A stretch of DNA of 64,000 nt from Meiothermus hypogaeus (GTDB lineage Bacteria; Deinococcota; Deinococci; Deinococcales; Thermaceae): contig NZ_QWKY01000004.1 of assembly GCF_003574035.1 (NCBI RefSeq), positions 1-64,000 of the forward strand. Reading direction: 5' to 3'. The first letter of the stretch is position 1. Each line of letters opens with the position of its first letter. Shown one piece after another: positions 36,258 through 45,403 of the stretch. The notes under the pieces were generated by a model. The model made no database searches. It was not told the DNA's origin and saw only the letters and a program-made list of their open reading frames with translations. Made by a program: the position numbers and the translations under genes.

Positions 36258-36550
36258 AGCCCTCAGTTTAGAGCGTTCTTCACAAAAATCGAGCCATCCG
36301 GGATTATGAATCCTCTGTCATGGAAAAAAAGCGGCCGCCTGGAAACTCGAAACCCAAGCACCCGTGGGCCGGCCCACGTTTTGGGTGCATCACCCGCGTC
36401 TGCTAGGGAATGGCCCAGACGCAAAGCAGACGGCGTTCCACCCCGCTTTGCGGCGAAGAAAGCGTATCAGCGGGTGAGGTACGCCTCTTTGTGCCTCTCG
36501 TTTTTACGGGCGGTCAGGTCTGTGAAGAGCGCGGTGGGGGGCGGACGCCC
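36258..36550. other. long intergenic region before the sulfur-stress operon
   Basis: No gene is supported. It holds an inverted repeat (GCACCC...GGGTGC around 36358-36390) and a short GGCGAAGAAAGCGT string that also occurs in the repeat family. The large open frame 36306-37304 only reads through here to the true start at 36627. Confidence 0.4.
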
Positions 36551-36602
36551 TTGCGAAATATATCCCCAGGGGGTATACTTGATATACCGGTGGGGGTATA
36601 TC
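36551..36602 (+). promoter_or_regulatory. promoter and two CsoR/CstR-type operators
   Basis: TTGCGA (36551-36556), 17 bp, then TATACT (36574-36579) form a good promoter. Operator 1, TATATCCCC-A-GGGGGTATA (36559-36577), covers spacer and -10. Operator 2 has perfect arms GATATACC (36581-36588) and GGTATATC (36595-36602) and lies at the transcription start. Such AT-ends with G/C-run centres are typical of CsoR-family sites; the repressor is encoded as the third gene of the operon. Confidence 0.8.
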
Positions 36603-36626
36603 AGGCCCCCAGCCAAAGGAGAAACC

Positions 36627-37304
36627 ATGTTCTTAGACGAGAAAATTCAAGCCCAGGTGCGCGAAATGCTAGCTCCTCTTCAAAACCCGGTGGAGCTGGT
36701 GGTGTTTACTACCTCGGGTATCGAACTTCCCGGGCAGGAAGTGGGCCTTCAGGACGAGACCCTGGGCTTGCTAAAGGAAGTTGTCGCTTTGAACCCCAAT
36801 CTCAGCCTGGAGCAACGCTCTTTGCACGCTGACCCCGAAGCCCAGGCCCTGGGCCTGAGCTATGCACCTACCATTCTGTTGCGTGAAAAAGGCTCACAGC
36901 GCAATAACATTCGCTTTTTGGGGCTGCCGGCCGGCTACGAGTTCAGCACCCTTATCGAGACCCTGCTGATGCTGGGCACCGGCGAGACCAAACTGGGTGA
37001 AAAGTCGCAGGTCGACCTGCAAAAAGTGACCTCGCCGGTGCGCATGCAGGCCTTCGTGACCCCAACCTGCCCTTACTGCCCCCAGGCCGTGCTCGCGACC
37101 TACAAGCTGGCCTACCACAACCCCAACGTTATCGCCGAGGGAGTGGAGGCCAGCGAGTTTCCCCAGCTTTCCAGGCGCTACAACATCTCAGGGGTGCCCG
37201 ACACCATCATCAGCGGGGCTACCCAGCAGCGCATCCTGGGCGGGCAGCCCGACCGGGTGTTTGTGGAGGCGGCCATCAAAGCCAGCGCCGGGGTGGTGGC
37301 ATGA
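36627..37304 (+). CDS. protein disulfide oxidoreductase, two thioredoxin folds (glutaredoxin-like)
   Basis: This 225-aa protein resembles the PDO family of thermophiles. The N-terminal thioredoxin unit (about 1-115) has lost its cysteines (VFTTSGIEL where CxxC would be). The C-terminal unit has the active TPTCPYCPQA (Cys148/Cys151) followed by SGVPDTII with the cis-Pro. It would reduce or exchange disulfides or persulfides in the cytosol. ATG 36627 follows AAAGGAGA. It is the first gene of the operon with a rhodanese and a CstR-like repressor. Confidence 0.85.
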   Translation: MFLDEKIQAQVREMLAPLQNPVELVVFTTSGIELPGQEVGLQDETLGLLKEVVALNPNLSLEQRSLHADPEAQALGLSYAPTILLREKGSQRNNIRFLGLPAGYEFSTLIETLLMLGTGETKLGEKSQVDLQKVTSPVRMQAFVTPTCPYCPQAVLATYKLAYHNPNVIAEGVEASEFPQLSRRYNISGVPDTIISGATQQRILGGQPDRVFVEAAIKASAGVVA

Positions 37305-37663
37305 GGATAGCCCCCCTCTTGCTGCTGGCCCTTTTCTCCTGGGGTCTGGCCCAGCCCAGAATCGTCACGGTAGACGACCTGAGGGCGGCCCTCGCCAACC
37401 CCAAGGTGCTGGTGATTGATGTGCGCACCCCGCAGGAGTTTGCCCAGGGCCACGTCAAAGGCGCGGTCAACTGGCCCTTGCAGGAGATTGAGCGCTGGTG
37501 GAGCCGGGTGCCCAAGGATCGCCCGGTCTACATCCACTGCAACACCCAGAACCGCAGCGGCGTAGCGGTGCAGTACCTGATGGGCAAGGGCTACCAGAAC
37601 CTCAACCTGGTGCATGGGGGAATTCAGGCCTGGATGTCGCGCAAATACCCCATTACCCGCTAA
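37301..37663 (+). CDS. exported rhodanese-like sulfurtransferase
   Basis: This 120-aa single rhodanese domain is behind a signal peptide (MRIAPLLLLALFSWGLAQ). It has VLVIDVRTPQEFAQGHVKGA and active loop HCNTQNRSG (Cys80). The predicted periplasmic location suggests handling of extracellular sulfane sulfur. It overlaps the upstream gene by 4 nt (ATGA). Confidence 0.88.
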   Translation: MRIAPLLLLALFSWGLAQPRIVTVDDLRAALANPKVLVIDVRTPQEFAQGHVKGAVNWPLQEIERWWSRVPKDRPVYIHCNTQNRSGVAVQYLMGKGYQNLNLVHGGIQAWMSRKYPITR

Positions 37664-37675
37664 AGGGGGGTTGCC

Positions 37676-37963
37676 ATGTCCACTGCTACCGAACCCACTC
37701 CAAACACCCCCTTCGACCCCAGCGAAAAGACCCGGATTATCCACCGCTTGCGCCGTCTGGAGGGCCAGGTGCGTGGCCTGCAGAAGATGGTGGAAGAAGA
37801 CCGGGAATGCCGCGACATTCTTACTCTGTTGAGTGGGGTCAGGAGCGCGCTGGAATCGGTGGGAGAGGAGATACTGGAGGCCTACCTGGCCCGCTGCCAG
37901 GCCGACCTCGAGCCCCCCGCGCCCGCCCAACTGGTGGAGATGGTGCGGCTGCTGAGAAAGTAA
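37676..37963 (+). CDS. CsoR/RcnR-family repressor, CstR-like (persulfide sensor type)
   Basis: This 95-aa all-helical repressor (DUF156) has RIIHRLRRLEGQVRGLQKMV at the start of the first helix. Copper-sensing CsoR proteins bind Cu(I) with Cys-His-Cys. Here the positions are Cys45, Tyr70 and Cys74, so the His is missing while both Cys remain, as in the persulfide sensor CstR. Together with rhodanese and disulfide oxidoreductase neighbours this points to sulfide/persulfide stress rather than copper. It ends the operon, followed by a terminator. Confidence 0.85.
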   Translation: MSTATEPTPNTPFDPSEKTRIIHRLRRLEGQVRGLQKMVEEDRECRDILTLLSGVRSALESVGEEILEAYLARCQADLEPPAPAQLVEMVRLLRK

Positions 37964-37981
37964 CTTTCCAGCGTACATGGG

Positions 37982-38006
37982 AAAGAGGGGCTGACAGCCC
38001 CTCTTT
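37982..38006 (+). terminator. rho-independent terminator of the sulfur-stress operon
   Basis: AAAGAGGGGCT and AGCCCCTCTTT form a perfect 11-bp stem with a 3-nt loop, 18 nt after the CstR-like gene. Confidence 0.85.
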
Positions 38007-38091
38007 AGCTTCGAATGCACCCAAAGCTTTGAAAACCACCTCTCCTCCCGAAATGGCTTCGAGAGTGGAAGCGCTTTTTACGCCAACCCCC

Positions 38092-39774
38092 CTATTGCTC
38101 GAGCAAATCCTGCAACACCAGGGTGGAAGCAGGCGTGGGATATACCCGGTCTCGGCCCGCTTGTTTGGCCTTATAGAGCGCCTGGTCGGCTTGCTCGAGC
38201 CAGCGTTGCACGGTGGCCATCGAGGGAGGAATCTCCCCACCGGCCAAACCGCCCGAGATGCTCAGGTTCCAGCCAATTGGGTCAATGTGCAAGGCCCGTA
38301 CCTCGGCCCGGATGCGCTCGAGCACGTGGTAGGCATCCTCGAGGTCGGCCCCAAACAGCACCAGGCCAAACTCTTCACCCCCCAGCCGCACGGCCAGGTC
38401 GTCGCTCCGGCTGGCTTTGCGCAGCAACTCAGCCAGTTGTTTGAGTACCTCGTCGCCGACCGGGTGGCCGTAGGTGTCGTTGACGCGCTTGAAGCGGTCT
38501 ATGTCCAGCAGGGCCAGGGTAATGGGCTTGCCCCGCTCGCCCGCCAGGCGAATCAGCCGCTGCATCTGGCGCTCAAATCCCCGGCGGTTCAAGAGGCCGG
38601 TAAGGGGGTCGGCGTAGGCTTTGCTGCGCCATTCGTTGAGGGTTAGGGAGAGCCGCAGTCGCTCGGTGAGCAAAGGGGCCAGGGCTTCCAGCCCCCGCTC
38701 GTCCTTGGGGGGGCCGGAAAAGTAGAGCCGACCTTCGGCGGGGTGCTCGAGGGCCAGCTCAAAGGTATGCACGTAAGGGCCACTCTGGCCTGCCCGGACG
38801 GTCACATCCGAGCGTACCTCCAGCCCCACCAGGTTGCTATAAAGCGGCTTCAGGCCGTGTAGAACGCTTTGTAAAACCCCTTCGGGAATCAGGTGCTGGG
38901 TAGACTGACTTTTGCTGGAGAGGGTCTCGAGCAAGTTGATCCACAACTCCAGCTGGCGCTCAGCGTTGCTGATGCGCTGGTAGATGACCAGTCCAATCCC
39001 GCCCAGGGCCAGCAAAACTGCATATCCCCACCCGGCCAGGATGAGCGGTCCAAAGGCATGGTTGGCCTGGCCCAGCCCTATGCCCAGCAGCACCAGGCTG
39101 CAAAGCAGGGCGGTCGGGATAAACCCCAACAAAACCTTACCGATACGCTCGTCTTTGGCCTCGAGGTAGCCTCCCCAGCCGATCAGGATGTAGCCCAGGG
39201 CCCAGGCAACATACACAAACCCTGCCGCCCCGTCCAACCACCCCAGGGCCAGGCTACCCCCTGCCTTGAGCAGCAGCCCCAAGCCCCACACCAGCCGGGC
39301 CTCGCTGGCCCGCCCCCGCAGGGCAGCTTCCAGTAAGGGAAGCGCAAAGAGCATCGGTAGCCAATCGACCAGCCAGACGACCTCAGCGAAACGCGAGGGC
39401 ACCCAGTAAAGCGTTCCAGCCAACGCTGCCAGCAGAAGGGGCATCAGGGCCAGGGTCAGGCGGGGCGGCTCGGTGGGCTGGAGCTGACGCAGGTTGGCGC
39501 TCCAGGCCAGGGCTGCAACAAGCAGCAGCGCCTGGGAGGGTGTGAAGGGGGCCTCGAGGCCCTGGGTGCGCTCGAGCAGCCCAACCCCGGTCTGAAGCCC
39601 CCAGGCCAGCATCCCCAAACTGGCCCAGCGCCATACCGGCTCACCTCGGGCCAACCACCACAGCACCAGGCCGGCAGCAGTCGCCAGCAGCATCAGCCCA
39701 ATTTCGGGATACCCCTCAGCCATTCCCTCGAAGGTAGCATCAGCCAGGGGGTGATCCTGGTGCAAAATGCACAT
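38092..39774 (-). CDS. membrane-bound GGDEF diguanylate cyclase
   Basis: This protein of about 560 aa has roughly eight hydrophobic helices in its first 270 residues (7TM-like sensor), then a linker domain (about 280-380), and a C-terminal GGDEF domain (about 395-555). Catalytic loop LGGEEFGLVLFG (GGEEF variant, active) and DIDRFKRVNDTYGHPVGDEVL are present, so it should make cyclic di-GMP. No EAL domain is present. The start is uncertain: ATG 39774 follows AAGGTAAC, and ATG 39723 is an alternative. Confidence 0.87.
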   Translation of the reverse strand: MCILHQDHPLADATFEGMAEGYPEIGLMLLATAAGLVLWWLARGEPVWRWASLGMLAWGLQTGVGLLERTQGLEAPFTPSQALLLVAALAWSANLRQLQPTEPPRLTLALMPLLLAALAGTLYWVPSRFAEVVWLVDWLPMLFALPLLEAALRGRASEARLVWGLGLLLKAGGSLALGWLDGAAGFVYVAWALGYILIGWGGYLEAKDERIGKVLLGFIPTALLCSLVLLGIGLGQANHAFGPLILAGWGYAVLLALGGIGLVIYQRISNAERQLELWINLLETLSSKSQSTQHLIPEGVLQSVLHGLKPLYSNLVGLEVRSDVTVRAGQSGPYVHTFELALEHPAEGRLYFSGPPKDERGLEALAPLLTERLRLSLTLNEWRSKAYADPLTGLLNRRGFERQMQRLIRLAGERGKPITLALLDIDRFKRVNDTYGHPVGDEVLKQLAELLRKASRSDDLAVRLGGEEFGLVLFGADLEDAYHVLERIRAEVRALHIDPIGWNLSISGGLAGGEIPPSMATVQRWLEQADQALYKAKQAGRDRVYPTPASTLVLQDLLEQ

Positions 39775-39873
39775 CAAGACGTTACCTTTTACCCCTTTTT
39801 GCCGTTACCTGCCGCACCGCATCTTAATCAAACGGCCCCCGGGTATGGGGCCTAAGTGCGATAAATTCGGGGC

Positions 39874-40335
39874 ATGTTCAAGGTAGTCCTCTACCAGCCC
39901 GAAATCCCGCAAAACGCCGGCAACATTGCCCGTACCTGCGCAGCCACAGGGGCCGCACTGCACCTGGTGCGCCCGCTGGGTTTCCAGTGGAATAGCCCCA
40001 AGCTCAGGCGGGCCGGGCTGGATTATTGGCCCGCGCTCGACTACGTTCTGCACGACTCCTGGCAGGCTTTTCTGGGAGCTTTGCCCCAGGGCAGCCGGGT
40101 CTGGGCTTTTAGCAGCAAGGTGCCGCGGCTTTACACCGAGGTGCAGTACCGGCCGGGCGATTACCTGCTCTTTGGCCCGGAGAGCCGGGGCTTACCGCCG
40201 GAGGTGCTGGGGCGCTTTCCCAGCGTTACCATCCCCATGCCCGGCCAAGGCGGGCGCTCGCTCAACCTGGCCGTAGCGGTGGGGGTGGGGCTTTATGAAG
40301 CCCTGCGACAGGTGGGTTTTGGAGCGGAAGCTTAA
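39874..40335 (+). CDS. trmL: tRNA (cytidine/uridine-34-2'-O)-methyltransferase TrmL
   Basis: This 153-aa minimal SPOUT methyltransferase has EIPQNAGNIARTCAATGAALHLVRPLGF at the N-terminus, LLFGPESRGLPPEVL and the knot segment IPMPGQGGRSLNLAVAVGV. It methylates the wobble ribose of leucine tRNAs. A TAAATT box (39862-39867) ends 6 nt before the ATG, so the mRNA is probably leaderless. Confidence 0.92.
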   Translation: MFKVVLYQPEIPQNAGNIARTCAATGAALHLVRPLGFQWNSPKLRRAGLDYWPALDYVLHDSWQAFLGALPQGSRVWAFSSKVPRLYTEVQYRPGDYLLFGPESRGLPPEVLGRFPSVTIPMPGQGGRSLNLAVAVGVGLYEALRQVGFGAEA

Positions 40336-40439
40336 GGCCCCCGTTCGGCACATCCGCTGCGCAGCCATCGACTACGGACGGTAGAGAGGCTGCTTTCGCT
40401 GGCCTTGAGCCTTCGGCTTTGGGCTTTCGGCACCCTCAT

Positions 40440-41564
<1,125 letters not shown>

Positions 41565-41571
41565 TTACCTC

Positions 41572-41598
41572 TTGACTTTTCCCAGAATTCCTTAGAAT
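41572..41598 (+). promoter_or_regulatory. promoter of the ferredoxin gene
   Basis: TTGACT (41572-41577) and TAGAAT (41593-41598) are near-consensus hexamers with a short 15-bp spacer, about 62 bp before the ATG. Confidence 0.5.
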
Positions 41599-41660
41599 AA
41601 AGCTCAGTTTGGCGGATTTGCTTTGTCCAAAAACCCCAAGCCAACCAACGGAGGAAAACC

Positions 41661-41900
41661 ATGCCCCACGTAATTGTTGAACCCTGCATCGGCACCAAGG
41701 ACAAGTCCTGTGTCGAAGTCTGCCCGGTGGAGTGCATCTACGACGGCGGCGACCAGTTCTACATCCACCCCGACGAGTGCATCGACTGCGGCGCTTGTGT
41801 GCCGGCCTGCCCGGTCTCGGCCATATACCCCGAAGAAGATGTGCCCGAGCAGTGGCACGACTACATCGCCAAAAACCGCAAACTCTCGGGCCTCGAGTAA
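41661..41900 (+). CDS. seven-iron ferredoxin
   Basis: This 79-aa ferredoxin is nearly the size of the Thermus seven-iron protein. By comparison with Azotobacter FdI, Cys9, Cys17 and Cys50 would hold the [3Fe-4S] cluster. Cys21, Cys40, Cys43 and Cys46 would hold the [4Fe-4S] cluster, with Cys25 free. It is a low-potential electron carrier in the cytosol. A GGAGGA SD precedes ATG 41661 and a terminator follows, so it is monocistronic. Confidence 0.95.
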   Translation: MPHVIVEPCIGTKDKSCVEVCPVECIYDGGDQFYIHPDECIDCGACVPACPVSAIYPEEDVPEQWHDYIAKNRKLSGLE

Positions 41901-41915
41901 GCCCCTCTTCGCTCG

Positions 41916-41942
41916 AAAGGCTGCCCTGGGGCGGCCTTTTTT
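41916..41942 (+). terminator. rho-independent terminator of the ferredoxin gene
   Basis: AAAGGCTGCC and GGCGGCCTTTT form the stem, with one G-T pair, followed by a T-run, shortly after the ferredoxin stop. Confidence 0.85.
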
Positions 41943-42006
41943 GCGTGATGCCGACGACCTCGAGGCAGTCCAGAGCCTAGCTACCGGCTTCTTTAACGCG
42001 CCGTCT

Positions 42007-43293
42007 TCACGAAAGCTCCTGGCGGGCCGGGTCTGTGGGCGGCTTTGCCTCGAGCCCCACTAACCCGGCAGCCCGCTTTTTATCGCGCCGGATGCGCCAC
42101 CCCAGGTAGTACACGGCCACTACCCGTAGCAACATCGAGACCAGGATGGGCAGGTGGTAGGGGCTGGGAAAGAGCTTTAACTGGGCGTGCAGGCTGCCCA
42201 ATACCCCCCCTAAGAGAGAGCCCAGAATGCCCCCCACCGCAAAGGCCATCCAGTACCAGGCCAGATAGAGGTTGCGCTTTTCGGGGGGCGCACTTTGCAG
42301 CGCCACGTTGGTGAGGGCGGTGCCGATGCCGCCCCAGGCCACCGCATCGAAGGCGGCGGCGGCCCAGATGGTCTCGAGCCGCCCCGGCCCCCCCAGCAGC
42401 CAGAGCGGGGGTAGCACCAGTGCGGCCACGCTGCTGCTCAAGAGCAGCACCTGCCAGTGCCCAATCCGGTCGGCCAGGCGGCCCCACAAGGGGCTCAGCA
42501 CCAGCCCACAGCTTGCAGCAATTACCGTCCAGAGGCCCACCTGGGTAAAGCTCATGCGGACATGCTCCAGGAAAAGCGGAAACACAAACGGCCCACCCAC
42601 GCTCACCGCGCCCAAAAACAGCACCACAAAGCCCAGGAACCCCCGAAAGCGCCGGTCGGAAAGGGGCTGGATAAATGCGTCGAAGCGGGGGGGTGCGCTA
42701 GTAGTGGGAGGTTCGTACTGCTTTCGCAAAATGAAGGTGGCACTCACGCCTGCCGCTACCCCAAGCCCCAGCACCAGCAAAAACCCCCAGGGCTTGCCCA
42801 GCGCATCAATCAGGCTACCCGCCGCCAGGTTGCCCAGGGTGCCGACCAGGCCCAGCACCCCGTTGCGCAAACCGAAGTAGCGCCCCCGCTGTTTTTCTGG
42901 CACCAGATCGGCCATCCAGCCCGTCCATAGCACGTTGACGGGGGCGACAGCGAGCTGCGATAGGGCGGCTATCAACAAGAGGCCGGGAATGCGCCAGGGT
43001 TCGGGCATGAGCGGTACGAACAGCACCAGCACAAACAGGCCGCGTCCGAAAACCGAGAGGTTGGCGCTCAGGTCCTTGCGGCTGCCCCGAAAAAAAAGGG
43101 CCAGGGGGGCGGCCATCTGCCCCACCATGGGCAGCGCACCCAGAATGGCCAGGGCCACCGGGGGCGCCCCCAGCCACAGCGCATAGCCGGTCATGACCAC
43201 GCCGGTGCTCCAGTTGATGAACAGGATCGCCAGCATGCCCTCCCAGATGGCCAGGTTTTGCGAACGGCGGGGCTCGCCTGCGGGCAGCGTCAC
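42007..43293 (-). CDS. MFS transporter
   Basis: This 428-aa protein has 12 predicted membrane helices in two halves of six, with a cytosolic loop around 195-215. The loop between helices 2 and 3 is FFRGSRKDLSANL and the loop after helix 4 is DLVPEKQRGRYFGLRNG, both in the usual MFS positions. The substrate cannot be read from sequence. It converges on the ferredoxin gene and is divergent from the response regulator. Confidence 0.85.
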   Translation of the reverse strand: MTLPAGEPRRSQNLAIWEGMLAILFINWSTGVVMTGYALWLGAPPVALAILGALPMVGQMAAPLALFFRGSRKDLSANLSVFGRGLFVLVLFVPLMPEPWRIPGLLLIAALSQLAVAPVNVLWTGWMADLVPEKQRGRYFGLRNGVLGLVGTLGNLAAGSLIDALGKPWGFLLVLGLGVAAGVSATFILRKQYEPPTTSAPPRFDAFIQPLSDRRFRGFLGFVVLFLGAVSVGGPFVFPLFLEHVRMSFTQVGLWTVIAASCGLVLSPLWGRLADRIGHWQVLLLSSSVAALVLPPLWLLGGPGRLETIWAAAAFDAVAWGGIGTALTNVALQSAPPEKRNLYLAWYWMAFAVGGILGSLLGGVLGSLHAQLKLFPSPYHLPILVSMLLRVVAVYYLGWRIRRDKKRAAGLVGLEAKPPTDPARQELS

Positions 43294-43398
43294 GAAAGCC
43301 CATTATTGACCGGCGGGTCAGGTTTGGGAAGGGTGGGCTTCTTGAAATCTACATAAATTCCACCGCAGCCCTTTATAGCCTGCCCGCAGACTGTTTTC

Positions 43399-44106
43399 AT
43401 GACCGGGTCTACCGATACACTGGAAACGGTGGCACTGGTACTGGTGGTCGAAGACGAACCGGAGATTGCCGAGATCCTCGAGGGCTACCTGCGGCGGGAG
43501 GGCTTCCGTACCGAGCGGGCCTCGGATGGCAAACAGGCCCTGAACCTGATTTGGGCGGCCCGGCCCGACCTGGTGCTTCTGGACATCATGCTGCCGGAGA
43601 TGGATGGCCTCGAGGTGCTGCGCCGCATCCGGAGTAACGGCCATACCCCGGTGATTCTGCTAACCGCCCGTACCGAAGACCTGGACAAGCTGCTGGGCCT
43701 GGAACTAGGCGCCGACGACTACATCACCAAGCCTTTCAGCCCCCGCGAGGTGGTGGCCCGGGTCAAGGCGGTGCTGCGCCGAAGTGCGCCCCCCGAAGCA
43801 AATAAGTCCATTGTGCGGGTGGGGCCTCTGGAGATTGATAGCGAAAAAGTGCTGGCAAAGCTGGGGGGAGAACGCCTGGAGCTCACCCCCACCGAGTTCC
43901 GGCTGCTGGAGACCCTGGCCCGCACCCCGGGCAAGGCTTTTACCCGGGCCGAACTGCTGGAGGCGGCCCTGCCCGAGTCCGATGCTCTGGAGCGAGTGGT
44001 GGACGTGCACCTCAAGAACCTGCGCAAGAAGCTCGAGGCCGCCGGGGGCGCTAACCTTCTGGAGACGGTGCGGGGGGTGGGGTATCGGCTGTGGCTCGAG
44101 GCCTGA
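43399..44106 (+). CDS. OmpR/BaeR-type response regulator
   Basis: This 235-aa regulator has a receiver domain (about 12-125, phospho-acceptor Asp62 in LVLLDIMLPEMDG, Lys in ITKPF) and a winged-helix output domain ending VRGVGYRLWLEA. It sits upstream of its likely kinase and is divergent from an MFS transporter gene, which it may control. The stop is 28 nt before the kinase start. Confidence 0.92.
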   Translation: MTGSTDTLETVALVLVVEDEPEIAEILEGYLRREGFRTERASDGKQALNLIWAARPDLVLLDIMLPEMDGLEVLRRIRSNGHTPVILLTARTEDLDKLLGLELGADDYITKPFSPREVVARVKAVLRRSAPPEANKSIVRVGPLEIDSEKVLAKLGGERLELTPTEFRLLETLARTPGKAFTRAELLEAALPESDALERVVDVHLKNLRKKLEAAGGANLLETVRGVGYRLWLEA

Positions 44107-44134
44107 ATGGGCACGCCGAAAACCTGAAGCTTAT

Positions 44135-45403
44135 ATGCATCTGCTGAATCGCATTGAAGTGCGCCTGAGCCTCCTGATGGCCCTGGTGGCGGTCACCACC
44201 AGCCTGCTGACGGTGGCCCTGAATATCCTCCAGCGGGAGCGTACCTTTCGGGAACTGCCGGCCGAGGTGCGGGACTTTCTGCGGCGCAACGAGGGCCGCC
44301 CGCCCAGCCTGAGTCTGACCCCTGAGCTGCGGCAGATGTTGGCAGAAGGTCGCGAAATTCGTGTGCGGATGCGGCCTTCCGAGAGCCCCGACAACCCCAA
44401 TCCGGTCTTCTGGATTACCGCCGACGACCCCAGCGCCCCCGCGGTGCGGCTTCAGGCCCCGCCCCGCCTGCGGCGGCCCAGCCTGGAGGCCCGCTTGCAG
44501 CAAAACCTGCTGATTGCTGGCTTGGTGGCTACGGCCCTGGGGGTGTTGGTGGCGCTGGTCTTTGCCCGCCGCATGGCCCGCCCCATCGAGGCCATCTCGG
44601 CAGCGGCCAGCCACCTGGCCCAGGGCAACCTCTCGGTGCGGATTCCCGCGCCCCAGGGCGAGGATGAAGTGGCCCGGCTGGCCCGTAACTTTAACCACAT
44701 GGCCGCCTCGCTCGAGCGCCTCGAGGCCGAGCGGCGGGCCATGATTGCCGATATTGCCCACGAACTGCGCACCCCCCTCACGGTGATGCAGGGCCGTCTG
44801 GAGGCCATCCAGGACGGGGTGATGCCTTTGGAGATGGCCGAGATCGACCGCCTGCACTACCAGGCCAGGCTGTTGGCCCGCCTGGTCGAAGACCTGCGCA
44901 CCCTCTCGTTGGCCGATGCCGGACGGCTCAACCTGCTGCTACAACCGCTAAACCTGGCCGAACAGGCAGGCCGGATGGCCGCAACCTTCCGGGCTGCGCT
45001 CGAGGCCAGGCAGGTGCAGCTCGAGCTAGAACTTCCCGACCAGCCCGTACCGGTTCAGGCCGATCCCGACCGGCTGGCCCAGGTCATCGGCAACCTGCTG
45101 TCCAATGCCCTGGAGCATACCCCTGCGGGGGGGAAGATTGTTCTTCAGGTGGGGGCCGATACCACCCGGGCCTACCTGCGGGTGCTGGATAGCGGCCCCG
45201 GTATCCCCGAAGAGGCCCTGCACAAGGTGTTCGACCGCTTTTACCGGGCCGAAGCCTCGCGCTCGAGGGCCACCGGTGGGAGTGGCCTGGGGCTTTCCAT
45301 TGTCAAGACCTTGGTAGAACTGCAGGGTGGACAGGTGCGCGCCCAGAACCGCTCCGAAGGAGGGGCCTTGTTCGAGTTGCAGCTACCCCTCAAGCCCGCC
45401 TGA
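44135..45403 (+). CDS. sensor histidine kinase (BaeS-like)
   Basis: This 422-aa membrane kinase has TM1 at about 8-30, a periplasmic sensor of about 100 aa and TM2 at about 128-148. A HAMP domain (MARPIEAISAAASHLAQGNLSVRIP) follows, then the H-box IAHELRTPL with His209, and an HATPase_c domain with DSGPGIPEEAL and GGSGLGLSIVK. It phosphorylates the preceding response regulator. Its 3' end overlaps the 3' end of the next kinase gene by 14 bp in convergent orientation. Confidence 0.9.
   Translation: MHLLNRIEVRLSLLMALVAVTTSLLTVALNILQRERTFRELPAEVRDFLRRNEGRPPSLSLTPELRQMLAEGREIRVRMRPSESPDNPNPVFWITADDPSAPAVRLQAPPRLRRPSLEARLQQNLLIAGLVATALGVLVALVFARRMARPIEAISAAASHLAQGNLSVRIPAPQGEDEVARLARNFNHMAASLERLEAERRAMIADIAHELRTPLTVMQGRLEAIQDGVMPLEMAEIDRLHYQARLLARLVEDLRTLSLADAGRLNLLLQPLNLAEQAGRMAATFRAALEARQVQLELELPDQPVPVQADPDRLAQVIGNLLSNALEHTPAGGKIVLQVGADTTRAYLRVLDSGPGIPEEALHKVFDRFYRAEASRSRATGGSGLGLSIVKTLVELQGGQVRAQNRSEGGALFELQLPLKPA

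Noticed and set aside
36306-36626. N-terminal extension of the disulfide oxidoreductase
   Set aside because: The open frame upstream of 36627 crosses the promoter and operators and has no homology; SD and spacing support ATG 36627.
37676-37963. Copper-sensing CsoR
   Set aside because: The His ligand position holds Tyr70, and the neighbours are sulfur-transfer proteins, not copper transport.
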